Positions 26,612 through 35,464 of a stretch of DNA of 64,000 nucleotides are shown here, one piece after another; positions within the stretch are counted from its first letter, which is position 1; every line of letters begins with the position of its first letter. The position numbers and the translations under genes were made by a program. The stretch spans positions 310,001 to 374,000 of the forward strand of contig NZ_BLID01000001.1 in assembly GCF_009811315.1 (NCBI RefSeq), given 5' to 3'. The notes beneath the pieces were generated by a model, which was not told where the DNA came from, ran no database searches, and saw only the letters and a list, made by a program, of their open reading frames with translations. This DNA is from Vibrio atypicus. Its GTDB lineage: Bacteria; Pseudomonadota; Gammaproteobacteria; Enterobacterales; Vibrionaceae.

Positions 26612-27541
26612 TTAGTAATACTCAATACCTTCACCTTGAGTAACCAGTGTTCCCGCTTGCTTGTTGATCACTTTATCCAACTCAAACAGCGAACCGATCG
26701 CCGCTTCACCACGACCTGTTTCCACGAACTGGCAAACCGCTGCTACTTTCGGGCCCATTGATCCAGCAGGGAAGCTAAACGCTTCTAAACCCTTAGGTGT
26801 CGCAACTTTCATTTCGGCTTGATCTTCCTTACCGTAGTTACGGTAGATAGAACCATCAGTCAAAATAACAAACAAATCAGCGTTGATCTTTTCTGCTAAC
26901 AACTCTGCTGTTGAGTCTTTATCTATTACGCATTCAACACCAAGGCTGCGTCCATCTTCAATACTGACTGGAACACCACCACCACCACATGCGATAACAA
27001 CGTTGCCTGCACCCAATAGAGTTTCAATTTGAGCCACTTCAACAATATCTTTTGGCATCGGAGATGGCACAACACGACGATAGTATTCACCATCTGCTTT
27101 GAATTGTTTGTCACTAACCGCCATCATTTCTTTTGCTTGTGCTTCTGTATAAACCGGACCAACAAATTTCGTCGGATCTGCAAATGCAGGGTCAGCTTTA
27201 CTCACTTCAGTTTGAGTGACCAATGTGGCTATGTTCAAGCTAGTATCACAGTTACGAAGTTCTTGCTGCAACATGTAGCCCACCATGCCACATGTTTGCG
27301 ATCCAAGTACATCCATTGGGTATGGTGTTGTTTCTGGTGAATACTCTTGGTAAGCCGCATTTTGCTCCATCAAAAGGCCAACCTGAGGGCCATTACCATG
27401 AACGATAACCACTTGATGTTGTTTGGCAACCTCTGCAATGTTTTGCGCCGCTCGTTGAATATTTTCTCTTTGATTCTCAGCTGTTAAAGCTTGTCCACGA
27501 GCAAGCAATGCGTTGCCCCCTAGTGCTAATACGATACGCAT
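26612..27541 (-). CDS. arcC: Carbamate kinase
   Basis: The 309-residue amino-acid-kinase-fold enzyme begins MRIVLALGGNALLARG and contains the VVIVHGNGPQVGLL and VIACGGGGVPV motifs typical of carbamate kinase. It makes ATP from carbamoyl phosphate. The ATG at 27541 follows GGAGAG at a good distance. Other arginine-deiminase genes (arcA, arcB, arcD) are not adjacent, which is unusual, although the YjiH transporter and the EamA genes are elsewhere in the window. Confidence 0.92.
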   Translation of the reverse strand: MRIVLALGGNALLARGQALTAENQRENIQRAAQNIAEVAKQHQVVIVHGNGPQVGLLMEQNAAYQEYSPETTPYPMDVLGSQTCGMVGYMLQQELRNCDTSLNIATLVTQTEVSKADPAFADPTKFVGPVYTEAQAKEMMAVSDKQFKADGEYYRRVVPSPMPKDIVEVAQIETLLGAGNVVIACGGGGVPVSIEDGRSLGVECVIDKDSTAELLAEKINADLFVILTDGSIYRNYGKEDQAEMKVATPKGLEAFSFPAGSMGPKVAAVCQFVETGRGEAAIGSLFELDKVINKQAGTLVTQGEGIEYY

Positions 27542-27889
27542 ATTAATACTCTCCAAAAAATGGCTATAAATAATTTAGTTTGATTTCTTCGAGAGAGAGA
27601 TTAATTAAATGCGGATTAATAAATCGTGATTTCAATCGACAATATTAATCATGAATAATCGAGAATATTTTTCCATCTCCTTAATATCTGAATAGAATTT
27701 CCTACAGAATAATATGTTCTGTTTAATAATCCATTAAATAGAAGGAGTTGCTGAATAGTTAGTTGAATCAAATTTGATGCACGAAGCAGATTTTTACTCT
27801 AGTTCTTAAACTCCATCACAGAATCGTTTATCTTAAGCGTTAATGAGAAATAAATATCCATCATTTATTCAGTACAGGAGCACTAGCAG
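27542..27889. other. Intergenic region between divergent arcC and the DUF924 gene
   Basis: This 348-base AT-rich stretch holds no gene that I can support. An inverted repeat, GATTAATA at 27614-27621 and TATTAATC at 27643-27650, is the only structure I saw near the arcC start. The plus-strand end has the AGGAGCAC ribosome site of the DUF924 gene. ArgR boxes were looked for, and only half-site-like TGAAT words were found. Confidence 0.5.
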
Positions 27890-28438
27890 ATGACAACAAA
27901 TACCCCTGAGCACGTACTGTCGTTTTGGTTCGAAGAGCTAGAACCTAAAGATTGGTTTGTGAGTAGTGACAAGCTCGACCAAACCATCACTCAGCGATTT
28001 CAACCTTTGCTTGAATGTGCATCAAGATCAGAGCTTTATTCATGGCGAGAAACAGCGAAAGGAAGACTGGCTGAAGTCATTGTCTTAGACCAATTTTCAC
28101 GAAATGTTTATCGCAACACCGCGCAAGCCTTTAGCCAAGATCCTCTTGCTCTGGCGCTTGCTCAGCAGGCCATTGAGTTACAAATCGACAATGAACTAAA
28201 TGATATCGAGAAGAGCTTCTTATACATGCCTTTTATGCATAGTGAATCAAAAATAATTCACCAAGAAGCTGTAAAACTGTTCAATCAACCAGGATTAGAG
28301 AATAATTATGACTTTGAATTAAAACATAAAGTCATTATTGATCGCTTTGGACGCTACCCACATCGAAACTCTATTTTAGGCAGAGAAAGCAGCTTGGAAG
28401 AAATTGAATTTTTAACCACACCAAACTCTAGCTTCTAA
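27890..28438 (+). CDS. DUF924-family protein
   Basis: The 182-residue protein matches the DUF924 pattern: HVLSFWFEELEPKDWFV at the N-terminus, then VIVLDQFSRNVYRNTAQAFSQDPLAL and FLYMPFMHSESKIIHQEAVKLF, and DRFGRYPHRNSILGRES at the end. These proteins have a helical TPR-like fold and no known reaction. It is followed 45 bases later by a dehydrogenase gene in the same direction. Confidence 0.85.
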   Translation: MTTNTPEHVLSFWFEELEPKDWFVSSDKLDQTITQRFQPLLECASRSELYSWRETAKGRLAEVIVLDQFSRNVYRNTAQAFSQDPLALALAQQAIELQIDNELNDIEKSFLYMPFMHSESKIIHQEAVKLFNQPGLENNYDFELKHKVIIDRFGRYPHRNSILGRESSLEEIEFLTTPNSSF

Positions 28439-28483
28439 TAATAATTGCACTAGAAATAACGTCAGTAAAATAAGGATATTATA

Positions 28484-29461
28484 TTGAAAATCGCCATTTT
28501 AGATGATTACCAAGATCAAGTCCGCCAACTAAGTAGCTTCTCACAACTCAGTGAACATGATGTCATAGTGTTTAATGATACCGTAACGAACCTGGATGAG
28601 TTATCCCAACGATTAAGTCCTTTTGAGGCTATCGTCCTCATCAGAGAACGAACCGAGATCAACCAAGTACTGCTTGAACGCTTACCTAACCTTAGACTGA
28701 TAAGCCAAACCGGTAAAATCAGTAACCACCTCGACTTGGCTGCCTGTACTCAAAACGGTGTCGCTGTCGCTGAAGGTGTGGGTTCTCCCATTGCGCCTTC
28801 TGAATTAGCGTGGGCACTTATTATGGCTTCAATGAGAAACCTTCCTAGCTACATCAGCCATTTTCAACAAGGTGAGTGGCAACAATCTGGCGTACTGGGT
28901 TTAGGCTCCACGTTAAACGGTAAGCGCTTTGGCATTTGGGGATATGGGAAAATTGGTCAACGACTGGCTAAATTTGCACAGGTGTTCGGTATGCAAATTA
29001 TTGTGTGGGGAAGTGAAACATCAAGGCAAAAAGCACAAGAAGATGGACACTTAGCGGCTAAGAGTCGACAAGACTTCTTTAGCGAATGTGATGTCATCTC
29101 TTTAAACTTAAGACTTCATCCAGCAACGCAGCATATCGTCACCAAACAAGATTTGGATCTGATGAAACAAAGCTCATTGCTGGTCAACATCAGTCGCGCT
29201 GAGCTGATTGAACCGAATGCGTTGTATCAAACTCTCGTCGAGCATCCAAGCAAGCGCGCTGCCATTGATGTCTTTGAGCAAGAGCCTGCAACAAAAGATA
29301 ACCAGCCATTGCTCGAACTGCCGAATGTCGTCGCGACCCCTCATCTAGGTTATGTAGAAAAAGATAGCTACGAACTCTATTTCAAATGGGCGCTCGGAAA
29401 CGTCGCACAGTTTGCAGCTGGGCAGCCTCAGCATATTGCCAACCCAGAAGTCCTGCGATAA
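28484..29461 (+). CDS. D-2-hydroxyacid dehydrogenase family protein
   Basis: The 325-residue protein has the NAD-binding Rossmann motif GKRFGIWGYGKIGQRLAKFA near residue 145 and the catalytic region with Arg (VNISRAELIEP), Glu (FEQEP) and His (ATPHLGYVEKDSYE). It reduces 2-keto acids or oxidises D-2-hydroxy acids with NAD(H). It starts at TTG, with AAGGA nine bases upstream, and no ATG is better placed. Phosphoglycerate-dehydrogenase-like specificity is possible. It may share an operon with the DUF924 gene. Confidence 0.83.
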   Translation: MKIAILDDYQDQVRQLSSFSQLSEHDVIVFNDTVTNLDELSQRLSPFEAIVLIRERTEINQVLLERLPNLRLISQTGKISNHLDLAACTQNGVAVAEGVGSPIAPSELAWALIMASMRNLPSYISHFQQGEWQQSGVLGLGSTLNGKRFGIWGYGKIGQRLAKFAQVFGMQIIVWGSETSRQKAQEDGHLAAKSRQDFFSECDVISLNLRLHPATQHIVTKQDLDLMKQSSLLVNISRAELIEPNALYQTLVEHPSKRAAIDVFEQEPATKDNQPLLELPNVVATPHLGYVEKDSYELYFKWALGNVAQFAAGQPQHIANPEVLR

Positions 29462-29471
29462 GCCTCTTCGC

Positions 29472-29993
29472 CTAGTAGCTTCGGCTTACAAACTCGACTT
29501 CCTGTACTTGCTGAACAAAATTGGTATAGGAAGCGAGTGCATACATTACATTAGTCAGTAGATTGGCATATCGAAAAAGAACTGGTGCGGGAGTTTTCTT
29601 ACCCGAGTGCTCAATCGCAACAAGCGCCCGAACCACTTTTTTCGCTTGTGTTCGGCAAAGGTGAAGTTCTGCGGAGCTTCTGTGTCCTCCTGGTAAGACG
29701 AAACCTTTAAACCCACCATCGAGCTTTTCTCTTAGGCAGTTATAATCTTCATAAAGCTCTTGAAGTTGCTCCTCTTCAATCGCTAACTTACCTCTCACCG
29801 ATCCGTTCAAATGGTAGATATTCGGTTGAACGCGACTGAGAATATCTCGACTCAGCGGGTCAAGGTCTAAGGTTAATATCAACCCAACACGACTACAGAG
29901 TTCATCCGTCGCGATTTCGAAATCACAGACTGGGCTATCTTCATAAATAAATGGATAACAGATTTCTCCATGATCTTTACTGACAGGTCTCAA
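29472..29993 (-). CDS. PduO-like cob(I)alamin adenosyltransferase-family protein, degenerate N-terminus
   Basis: The 173-residue protein aligns by eye with the PduO-type family: FEIATDELCSRVGLI corresponds to the GTVDELNSxIGLA helix, and GFVLPGGHRSSAELHLCRTQAKKVVRALV to the PGG...ALLHLARTxxRRAER helix. The N-terminal ATP-binding TKxGDxGxT motif is not present; the corresponding sequence is KDHGEICYPF. It starts at TTG with a strong GAGGAG site and no in-frame ATG nearby. It follows hutZ across a terminator, 70 bases away. Enzyme activity is doubtful. Confidence 0.65.
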   Translation of the reverse strand: MRPVSKDHGEICYPFIYEDSPVCDFEIATDELCSRVGLILTLDLDPLSRDILSRVQPNIYHLNGSVRGKLAIEEEQLQELYEDYNCLREKLDGGFKGFVLPGGHRSSAELHLCRTQAKKVVRALVAIEHSGKKTPAPVLFRYANLLTNVMYALASYTNFVQQVQEVEFVSRSY

Positions 29994-30017
29994 CGCTTTC
30001 TCCTCAACATTAGAAAA

Positions 30018-30040
30018 GGGGCGAATATCGCCCCTCTTTT
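30018..30040 (-). terminator. Terminator hairpin after hutZ
   Basis: GGGGCGA and TCGCCCC form the stem around a three-base loop. On the minus strand it is followed by TTTTCTAA, as for an intrinsic terminator of hutWXZ, ahead of the PduO-like gene. T-rich sequence on the plus side makes it possibly bidirectional. Confidence 0.7.
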
Positions 30041-30063
30041 AAGATCAATAGGATAACCAAAAA

Positions 30064-30594
30064 TCAGACGTTAGAAACCTTTTTATGACCTTCTTGTAGG
30101 TGAACAAAGTCAACTAAGTCATCTCCCGACACTTGATATGCTTGACCAAAACCTTTCACAAACAGACCTTGTTCCGGCTTCATGTTAAACAAAACAAAAT
30201 CTTGTAGTTGGCTTAAACCATCAATAATTTCGCCGAAACGCTCTTTCATCTGCTCTACAACTTGAGTCCATTGCTGTGAATCACGCTCAACAACGGTTGC
30301 TGCCGCATCGAACGTCAACCGTTTGCGAGCAAAGAGTTGTTTAGAGGTATCTTCATCTTCAATCATCATGATAGAAACATTCGGGTTCGCTTTGAGATTT
30401 CTAGCGTGGCGAGCGATTTCAGAAATTAAGACAAAATAACCTTCTTGGTTTTGTACAAATGGCGCGTAACTTACGTTCGGACGACCTTCTTCATCTACCG
30501 TTGCAAGTTGCAATGTACGGCGAGCTTGACGAAATTCTTTTATTTCAGGCCCCAAGCGCCCTTGAAGGCGTTCCTGCTTAACTTGTTGATCCAT
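30064..30594 (-). CDS. hutZ: Haem utilisation protein HutZ
   Basis: The 176-residue protein has the split-barrel flavin-reductase-like fold (FRQARRTLQLATVDEEGRPNVSYAPFVQN, then FVLISEIARHARNLKANPNVSIMMIEDED). V. cholerae HutZ, 176 residues, binds haem and degrades it. An AGGAG ribosome site precedes the ATG. It is the last gene of hutWXZ, 40 bases after hutX. Regulation should come from the Fur region upstream of hutW. Confidence 0.92.
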   Translation of the reverse strand: MDQQVKQERLQGRLGPEIKEFRQARRTLQLATVDEEGRPNVSYAPFVQNQEGYFVLISEIARHARNLKANPNVSIMMIEDEDTSKQLFARKRLTFDAAATVVERDSQQWTQVVEQMKERFGEIIDGLSQLQDFVLFNMKPEQGLFVKGFGQAYQVSGDDLVDFVHLQEGHKKVSNV

Positions 30595-30634
30595 TGTTGA
30601 CTCCTAACTTTCTCTTATTCTTAAAATTATATGA

Positions 30635-31138
30635 TTACTGTCTGAACTCTTGTTGCCACTGCTTGAACTGTTCAACCTGTTCAGCAATCAACTCGCGCTT
30701 TTCATTACGACCTAGATAAATCTTAAAGATGTTGTTCCCATCTTGGCAGAAGAAACCAAAATAGTGGCTTTCGCGTCCCATGAATGGCTTACTCACTAGC
30801 GCAATATTTTTAACGTTATCAAGCTTTAAATGACCATGAAGTTCACCTTCTCGCCCCATCAAGTTGTAGTAGCCTCGCGCAACTTTCCCTTTTGGGAATG
30901 GAGCTTTAACTTCAAATATTGAACCAAACGAATGAACAATCGTTGTGACAGGACCAAAGCCAACAAGCTGCTCTAAGATTGTCTGAGCTTGATCGCCTGG
31001 AAGAATCGCCGTCATCTCTTCAGGCAATGCCGCGACGGCTTCCAACTCTGACACGTCAAGACGCTCTGCAATCGCTGATGGCAAAAGCGTTGGCTCTTGT
31101 TCAATCAATTGGGCAACCTGTTGTTTTAATGCTTCCAT
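30635..31138 (-). CDS. hutX: Haem utilisation cytosolic carrier HutX
   Basis: The 167-residue protein belongs to the HutX/ChuX/HuvX group. It has an N-terminal helix-turn-helix-like segment (LLPSAIAERLDVSELEAVAALP) and a conserved C-terminal half (FGSIFEVKAPFPKGKVARGYYNLMGREGELHGHLKLDNVKNIALVSKPFMGRESHYFGFF). It stores haem and passes it to HutZ in V. cholerae. Eleven bases separate it from hutW. Confidence 0.92.
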   Translation of the reverse strand: MEALKQQVAQLIEQEPTLLPSAIAERLDVSELEAVAALPEEMTAILPGDQAQTILEQLVGFGPVTTIVHSFGSIFEVKAPFPKGKVARGYYNLMGREGELHGHLKLDNVKNIALVSKPFMGRESHYFGFFCQDGNNIFKIYLGRNEKRELIAEQVEQFKQWQQEFRQ

Positions 31139-31149
31139 ATTTTAGACTC

Positions 31150-32523
31150 TTAAATTGATACTGCTGTTTCTAGCGTATTGTGTTGTTGATACGTTTTTTG
31201 AAGAACTTGAATAGCGGCTTGAGCAAGTGATACCGCCCAAAATTTACCGGCCAAAGTTAACACGAGGTATTGCTCGTCCATTTCAACCAAACCACGCTGC
31301 TGCCATACTTCAAACAGCGGGGTCAAAAACTCGTAACTAGACTGGCGATTAAACGAAGGCAAAGAATCTTTGCGTACAACACCATGGTCAAACCCAGACT
31401 TAAGTGCTGCGAACAGCGGCTCTAAGGTGTGTTGCTTGGTCATCATCGCCACAGTCGAATCACCAGACTTAATCGCATTCATGTAGGTCTCTAGTGTGCG
31501 ATGGTTCATCATACCGTAGCCAGCGATGTTACCGCCCGCACCACAGCCAATCGGCAGCACTTCTGCATATGTCTTCGCCAGACTGTTATATTGGCTACGT
31601 TCACGGTTATCTCTTGCCCAGTGGTTTACACTCAGTTGAGTAAGGTGATGCTTTGCCATAAACGCACTGCCGAGCTCATACATGCTTGCTTTGTCTGCTG
31701 TACTCGCCGGAGCTGGAATCTTGCCTTTCTCAACCAGATTAATCATAGGTGCGCTGCCACCAATAACCAGCTGATACAAGTCGAGGCCATGAGCACCGGT
31801 CGCCATGTAGTCATTTAAATCTTGTTCAAACACTTCCACGGTTTGGTAAGGCAAGCCATATAGGAGATCGACGATGATCGGTGCTTGACCTGTTGCGCTT
31901 AAGTCAGAAATTCGCTCTAACACCACCTCTCGATCATCAAGTCGTTTAGCACTACGGCGCACTTTAGTATTAAAACTTTGCACACCAAAAGAGAAGCGGT
32001 TAAAGCCCCCTTCTAATGCACGATCAAACATTTCGTCACTAAAACGATTGATTCGCCCTTCTAGGGTTATTTCACAGTCAGTCGCCAGCGGAAACGAGCG
32101 GCGAATCGCCTTACCTAGTTGCTCAATCTGCTCAGCAGAGAGATCCGTAGGCGTGCCGCCACCAATGTAGACCGCGTGAAACAAGCCGGTTTGTGTCCAA
32201 GTTTGATTCGCTTTGAGCTCTACTTCTTTAAGCAAAGCCTCAAAATAATCATCAACCAATTTTCGACTAGCCGCATTCTGGAAAAAATTGCAAAACGTAC
32301 ATCGAACGCGACAAAAAGGAATATGAATATACAGACAACGTTTATCGCTTTTTTTGGTCTCTTGAGAATACAAGCGATCCAGAAGGGCAACCTTTTGTTC
32401 GGGCACGATAGGGGACGACATACCACCAGCATGAGCTGAATGTTTTTTAGGGAAAGCATGTCTAAGAGGATCTGGTGAATCTGCGCCTAAAACTGATTCA
32501 TCAAATTTATAAACTTCTAGCAT
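31150..32523 (-). CDS. hutW: Radical-SAM haem-degrading HutW (HemN-like)
   Basis: The 457-residue protein has the radical-SAM cluster motif CRVRCTFC (C-x3-C-x2-C) near residue 70 and a HemN-like body (YIGGGTPTDLSAEQIEQLG, RFSFGVQSFNTKVRRSAKR). HutW and its relative ChuW open the porphyrin ring anaerobically to a linear tetrapyrrole. It heads hutWXZ, divergent from tonB1, with Fur-like sequence between. Confidence 0.92.
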   Translation of the reverse strand: MLEVYKFDESVLGADSPDPLRHAFPKKHSAHAGGMSSPIVPEQKVALLDRLYSQETKKSDKRCLYIHIPFCRVRCTFCNFFQNAASRKLVDDYFEALLKEVELKANQTWTQTGLFHAVYIGGGTPTDLSAEQIEQLGKAIRRSFPLATDCEITLEGRINRFSDEMFDRALEGGFNRFSFGVQSFNTKVRRSAKRLDDREVVLERISDLSATGQAPIIVDLLYGLPYQTVEVFEQDLNDYMATGAHGLDLYQLVIGGSAPMINLVEKGKIPAPASTADKASMYELGSAFMAKHHLTQLSVNHWARDNRERSQYNSLAKTYAEVLPIGCGAGGNIAGYGMMNHRTLETYMNAIKSGDSTVAMMTKQHTLEPLFAALKSGFDHGVVRKDSLPSFNRQSSYEFLTPLFEVWQQRGLVEMDEQYLVLTLAGKFWAVSLAQAAIQVLQKTYQQHNTLETAVSI

Positions 32524-32605
32524 TCTATAACTCTCTCAACGCTTGTCATCCCTAGCCTCACGTCATAATTAACAAAAACTAAATTAATAATAAATTGGCA
32601 TAAAT

Positions 32606-32624
32606 GATAATGCAATTGATAATT
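32606..32624. promoter_or_regulatory. Fur-box-like site between hutW and tonB1
   Basis: GATAATGCAATTGATAATT matches the Fur consensus at about 13 of 19 positions. It lies in the 170-base divergent region, 82 bases before the hutW start and 69 before tonB1. Further half-sites (GATAATTGATC) overlap it. Fur control of the hut/tonB1 locus is known in V. cholerae. Confidence 0.6.
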
Positions 32625-32692
32625 GATCTTATTTGCATTGTAGGTAATAATCCTACTCCGTTTTTTTGTTTGAATTATTTTGTGAGGCCTAT

Positions 32693-33490
32693 GTGAATCT
32701 GAAACGATACACAATTGCAGGGAGCGTTTCGTTGGTGGTACATGCTGCGATCCTGTTTGTCGCACATGAATCTAAATCCTACGCGATGCCATCGGGCCAT
32801 CAGACACCTGCTGTATCGATAAAATTCGCGCAACCATCAACCTCTAAGAATGCAGCGGTAGAGCCTGAGCCTCAGCAACCGGTAGAAGAAGTGGCCGAGC
32901 CCACTCCGCCACCAGAACCGATTGAACCACCACCAGTAAAAGAAGAGGCCAAGAAGCCGCCAGTAAAAACGCCAAAGAAAGTGGTTAAAAAGGCACCGCC
33001 AAAACCGGTTGAGAAGAAACCGGAAGTGAAAAAAGTTGAAAAGAAGAAGCCCAAGCCAGTTCAAAAACCACAACCAAAGCCGAAGCCAAAGAAAGCTGAG
33101 CCAAAGCCTGTTGTCGAGAAAAAAGTTGTCGAGAAAAAACTCGCGGCAAAACAAGACGTCGAAGAGTTGAAAAAAGAACCGGCCTCGCGAGCAGGTGTAA
33201 ACCAAGATCCTGTGTTGGTAGAACGCCCTTCGTTTCTCACTAAGCCTCGACCTCCAAAATATCCTCGTATCGCAAGGAAACGAGGTATTGAGGGAATCGC
33301 TTTATATGAAGTTTGGCTAGATGAAGAAGGTAAGCAAGTGAAGCAAGTTCTGATCTCTTCATCCGGTGCGACCATGCTAGACAAATCGGCACTCGATGCG
33401 ATTAAAAAATGGAAATTTTCACCACATTCAGTCGGTGGCAAATCTGTTGCACACCGCGTAAAAATCCCAGTTCGTTTTAAATTGGATTAA
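32693..33490 (+). CDS. tonB1: TonB1 energy-transducing protein
   Basis: The 265-residue protein starts at GTG (NLKRYTIAG), with GAGG seven bases upstream; the only nearby ATG is followed at once by a stop. It has one N-terminal transmembrane helix, a long Pro/Lys/Glu-rich periplasmic spacer (about residues 50-160) and the TonB_C domain (RPPKYPRIARKRGIEGIALYEVWLDEEG, KWKFSP). It passes proton-motive energy to outer-membrane receptors such as HutR. It heads the tonB1-exbB1-exbD1-hutBCD operon. Confidence 0.93.
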   Translation: MNLKRYTIAGSVSLVVHAAILFVAHESKSYAMPSGHQTPAVSIKFAQPSTSKNAAVEPEPQQPVEEVAEPTPPPEPIEPPPVKEEAKKPPVKTPKKVVKKAPPKPVEKKPEVKKVEKKKPKPVQKPQPKPKPKKAEPKPVVEKKVVEKKLAAKQDVEELKKEPASRAGVNQDPVLVERPSFLTKPRPPKYPRIARKRGIEGIALYEVWLDEEGKQVKQVLISSSGATMLDKSALDAIKKWKFSPHSVGGKSVAHRVKIPVRFKLD

Positions 33491-33492
33491 CC

Positions 33493-34194
33493 ATGGAACA
33501 ATTACAAGATCTACAGCAGCAACTCGGCCTAATGGCTTGGCCTTTAATCATCTGTTCAGCGCTGACAGTGATGATCATTACTGAGCGCCTATTTCAGGTA
33601 TTAATTAGTCTAGGCGTTGGAAAACGTGCTATTCGAGCAGAGTTACACGGTATTTCACCAACAGACAGCCAACAAATTGAGCAACTTGCGGAAAAACTTT
33701 CACCGCGCCGCCCGCTACTCTACAAAGGTGTCGCTATGCTACTAGCTCATCATTCATTCCCTAAATCTCTGCGCGAAGATGCAGCTGGCATGTGGCTACA
33801 AGAAAAACGTCATCAACTGAATTCAGGACTAAGACTACTCACGCTTATCGGTGTCATCAGCCCACTTATTGGCTTACTAGGTACAGTTCTAGGCCTAATC
33901 GAGATGTTTAAAGGGGTAGCAGCTTCTAGTGGCAATATTACGCCAAATGATCTTGCTGATGGTTTGGGTTTAGCAATGCGAACTACAGCAGCGGGCCTTC
34001 TCATCGCTTTACCTGCTATCGCCGGAGCGCAACTTCTCGGCCTTTGGGCAGACAAAGTGATGGCGAAGCTGGAACACACGCTCAACTATGTCAACTTATG
34101 GCTAGAGGGTATCAGCCTTCAACACGTTTCCCCTGAACGTTCGCTTAAAAACAAGCCTGCAGTAGACGTGACGACAGTAGAGGCGAACGCATGA
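33493..34194 (+). CDS. exbB1: ExbB1 proton-channel component
   Basis: The 233-residue protein has an N-terminal transmembrane helix and two further ones; the segment LLTLIGVISPLIGLLGTVLGLIEMFKGVA and TTAAGLLIALPAIAGAQLLGLWADKVM are conserved in the ExbB/TolQ family. It works with ExbD1 and TonB1. Two bases separate it from tonB1, and its end overlaps exbD1 by four. Confidence 0.92.
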   Translation: MEQLQDLQQQLGLMAWPLIICSALTVMIITERLFQVLISLGVGKRAIRAELHGISPTDSQQIEQLAEKLSPRRPLLYKGVAMLLAHHSFPKSLREDAAGMWLQEKRHQLNSGLRLLTLIGVISPLIGLLGTVLGLIEMFKGVAASSGNITPNDLADGLGLAMRTTAAGLLIALPAIAGAQLLGLWADKVMAKLEHTLNYVNLWLEGISLQHVSPERSLKNKPAVDVTTVEANA

Positions 34195-34604
34195 TAAAGG
34201 TTAAACAGGAGCAAAATCATTTGGGCTTAACCCCGGATCTAACCCCTTTGCTCGACATTATCTTTATCGTCATGGTGTTTTTAATGCTTACAGCTGCGGT
34301 CAAGCTCGACTCCTTGGAAGTTGACTTACCGACCACTGACTCTCAAGCCGTTTCAGAAGTGGATACCAAATCCGTCACCATCAATATTCTTGCCGATAGT
34401 CCTCACTGGGCCATCGACAGCAAACAGTATATTGATTGGGAGAACTTCACTCTTGCACTCATTGAACAACACAAATCAGACAAAAAACCAATCGTAATTG
34501 GAGCAGAAAAAACCGCTGATGTTCAGCACTTAGTTAAGCTATTAGCCTTCCTACAAGAAAATGGGATTCAGGCAACTCAGCTGTTAACCGAAGAAACTAA
34601 ATAA
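34191..34604 (+). CDS. exbD1: ExbD1 proton-channel component
   Basis: The 137-residue protein has one transmembrane helix containing the conserved Asp (LDIIFIVMVFLMLTAAV, the LDI region) and a periplasmic domain. The ATG overlaps exbB1 by ATGA, which implies coupled translation. It forms the ExbBD proton channel. Confidence 0.92.
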   Translation: MIKVKQEQNHLGLTPDLTPLLDIIFIVMVFLMLTAAVKLDSLEVDLPTTDSQAVSEVDTKSVTINILADSPHWAIDSKQYIDWENFTLALIEQHKSDKKPIVIGAEKTADVQHLVKLLAFLQENGIQATQLLTEETK

Positions 34605-34615
34605 TTGAGTCACTT

Positions 34616-35452
34616 ATGCCAAACAAACTATTGAACACAGTCGCCGTCTTCACCCTAGCCCTAACGGCTACATACGCCAGTGCCAGCGAGCGTATCATCA
34701 GCGCTGGAAGTGCCGTTACCGAGCTTATATTTGCTCTTGAGCAGCAAGAACAGCTTGTTGCGGTCGATGTGACAAGTGAGTTACCACAAGGTGTCGAACT
34801 GCCTAAAGTGGGTTATCACCGTCGTCTTTCGGCTGAAGGCTTACTGGCTCTTGATGCAAACAGGCTTGTTGGCTCAGATGAAATGGGACCAGAAACCACA
34901 CTCTCCCAACTTAAATCCGCAGGCATCAAAGTTGATATCGTCAATACAAAGCCGACACCTGCCGGCTTACTAGAACGTATCGATGAAATAGCTCAAATTA
35001 CTGGTGCGCAACAACAAGCAGAAACACTAAAAAGTGAAGTGAATAAACAAATCCGCTCACTTGAACACCAGACTTCAAGTGAGGCTAAAAAAGTACTGTT
35101 TTTACTAATTCATGAAGGAAGAGCAGCTAATGTCGCGGGTAAAAACACCACACCAAATGCCATCATTGAACTGGCTGGCGGTATTAATCCTGCCGCAGCA
35201 ACGCTCTCTTCTTATAAGCCACTGTCAACAGAGGCAATGGTCGAAATGCAGCCTGATATTATCCTCGTTAGTGGCCGCAGTTATGAAAAAATGGGTGGTG
35301 CTGACGCAATTTTGAAAAGTATGCCTCTACTCGCTGCAACCCCTGCAGGACAAAATAAGCAGATTATCAAGATTGATGGTCATGCGATTGTGGGTGGTTT
35401 AGGTTTAAAAAGCTTGTCTGAGGCCGAGCGCCTAAGCAAACTATTAAAATAG
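34616..35452 (+). CDS. hutB: Haemin ABC transporter periplasmic binding protein
   Basis: The 278-residue protein has a signal peptide (ending SASA) and the Fe-type substrate-binding fold (SAVTELIFALEQQEQLVAVDVTSELPQGVELPKVGYHRRLSAEGLLALDANRLVGSDE). It delivers haem from the outer-membrane receptor to HutCD. Eleven bases after exbD1, and 12 before hutC. Confidence 0.9.
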   Translation: MPNKLLNTVAVFTLALTATYASASERIISAGSAVTELIFALEQQEQLVAVDVTSELPQGVELPKVGYHRRLSAEGLLALDANRLVGSDEMGPETTLSQLKSAGIKVDIVNTKPTPAGLLERIDEIAQITGAQQQAETLKSEVNKQIRSLEHQTSSEAKKVLFLLIHEGRAANVAGKNTTPNAIIELAGGINPAAATLSSYKPLSTEAMVEMQPDIILVSGRSYEKMGGADAILKSMPLLAATPAGQNKQIIKIDGHAIVGGLGLKSLSEAERLSKLLK

Positions 35453-35464
35453 AGCCCATCGGAT

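Noticed and set aside
27557..27889. ArgR boxes upstream of arcC
   Set aside because: TGAAT words are present but not paired with ATTCA at the needed spacing.
32880..33130. Repeated CCA/AAA-rich DNA as a possible tandem repeat or recombination site
   Set aside because: It encodes the Pro-Lys-Glu spacer of TonB and is not an exact repeat.
32837..33441. Long antisense frames rich in Phe, Leu and Gly opposite tonB1
   Set aside because: They arise from the Pro/Lys-rich repeat codons of the TonB spacer read in reverse.
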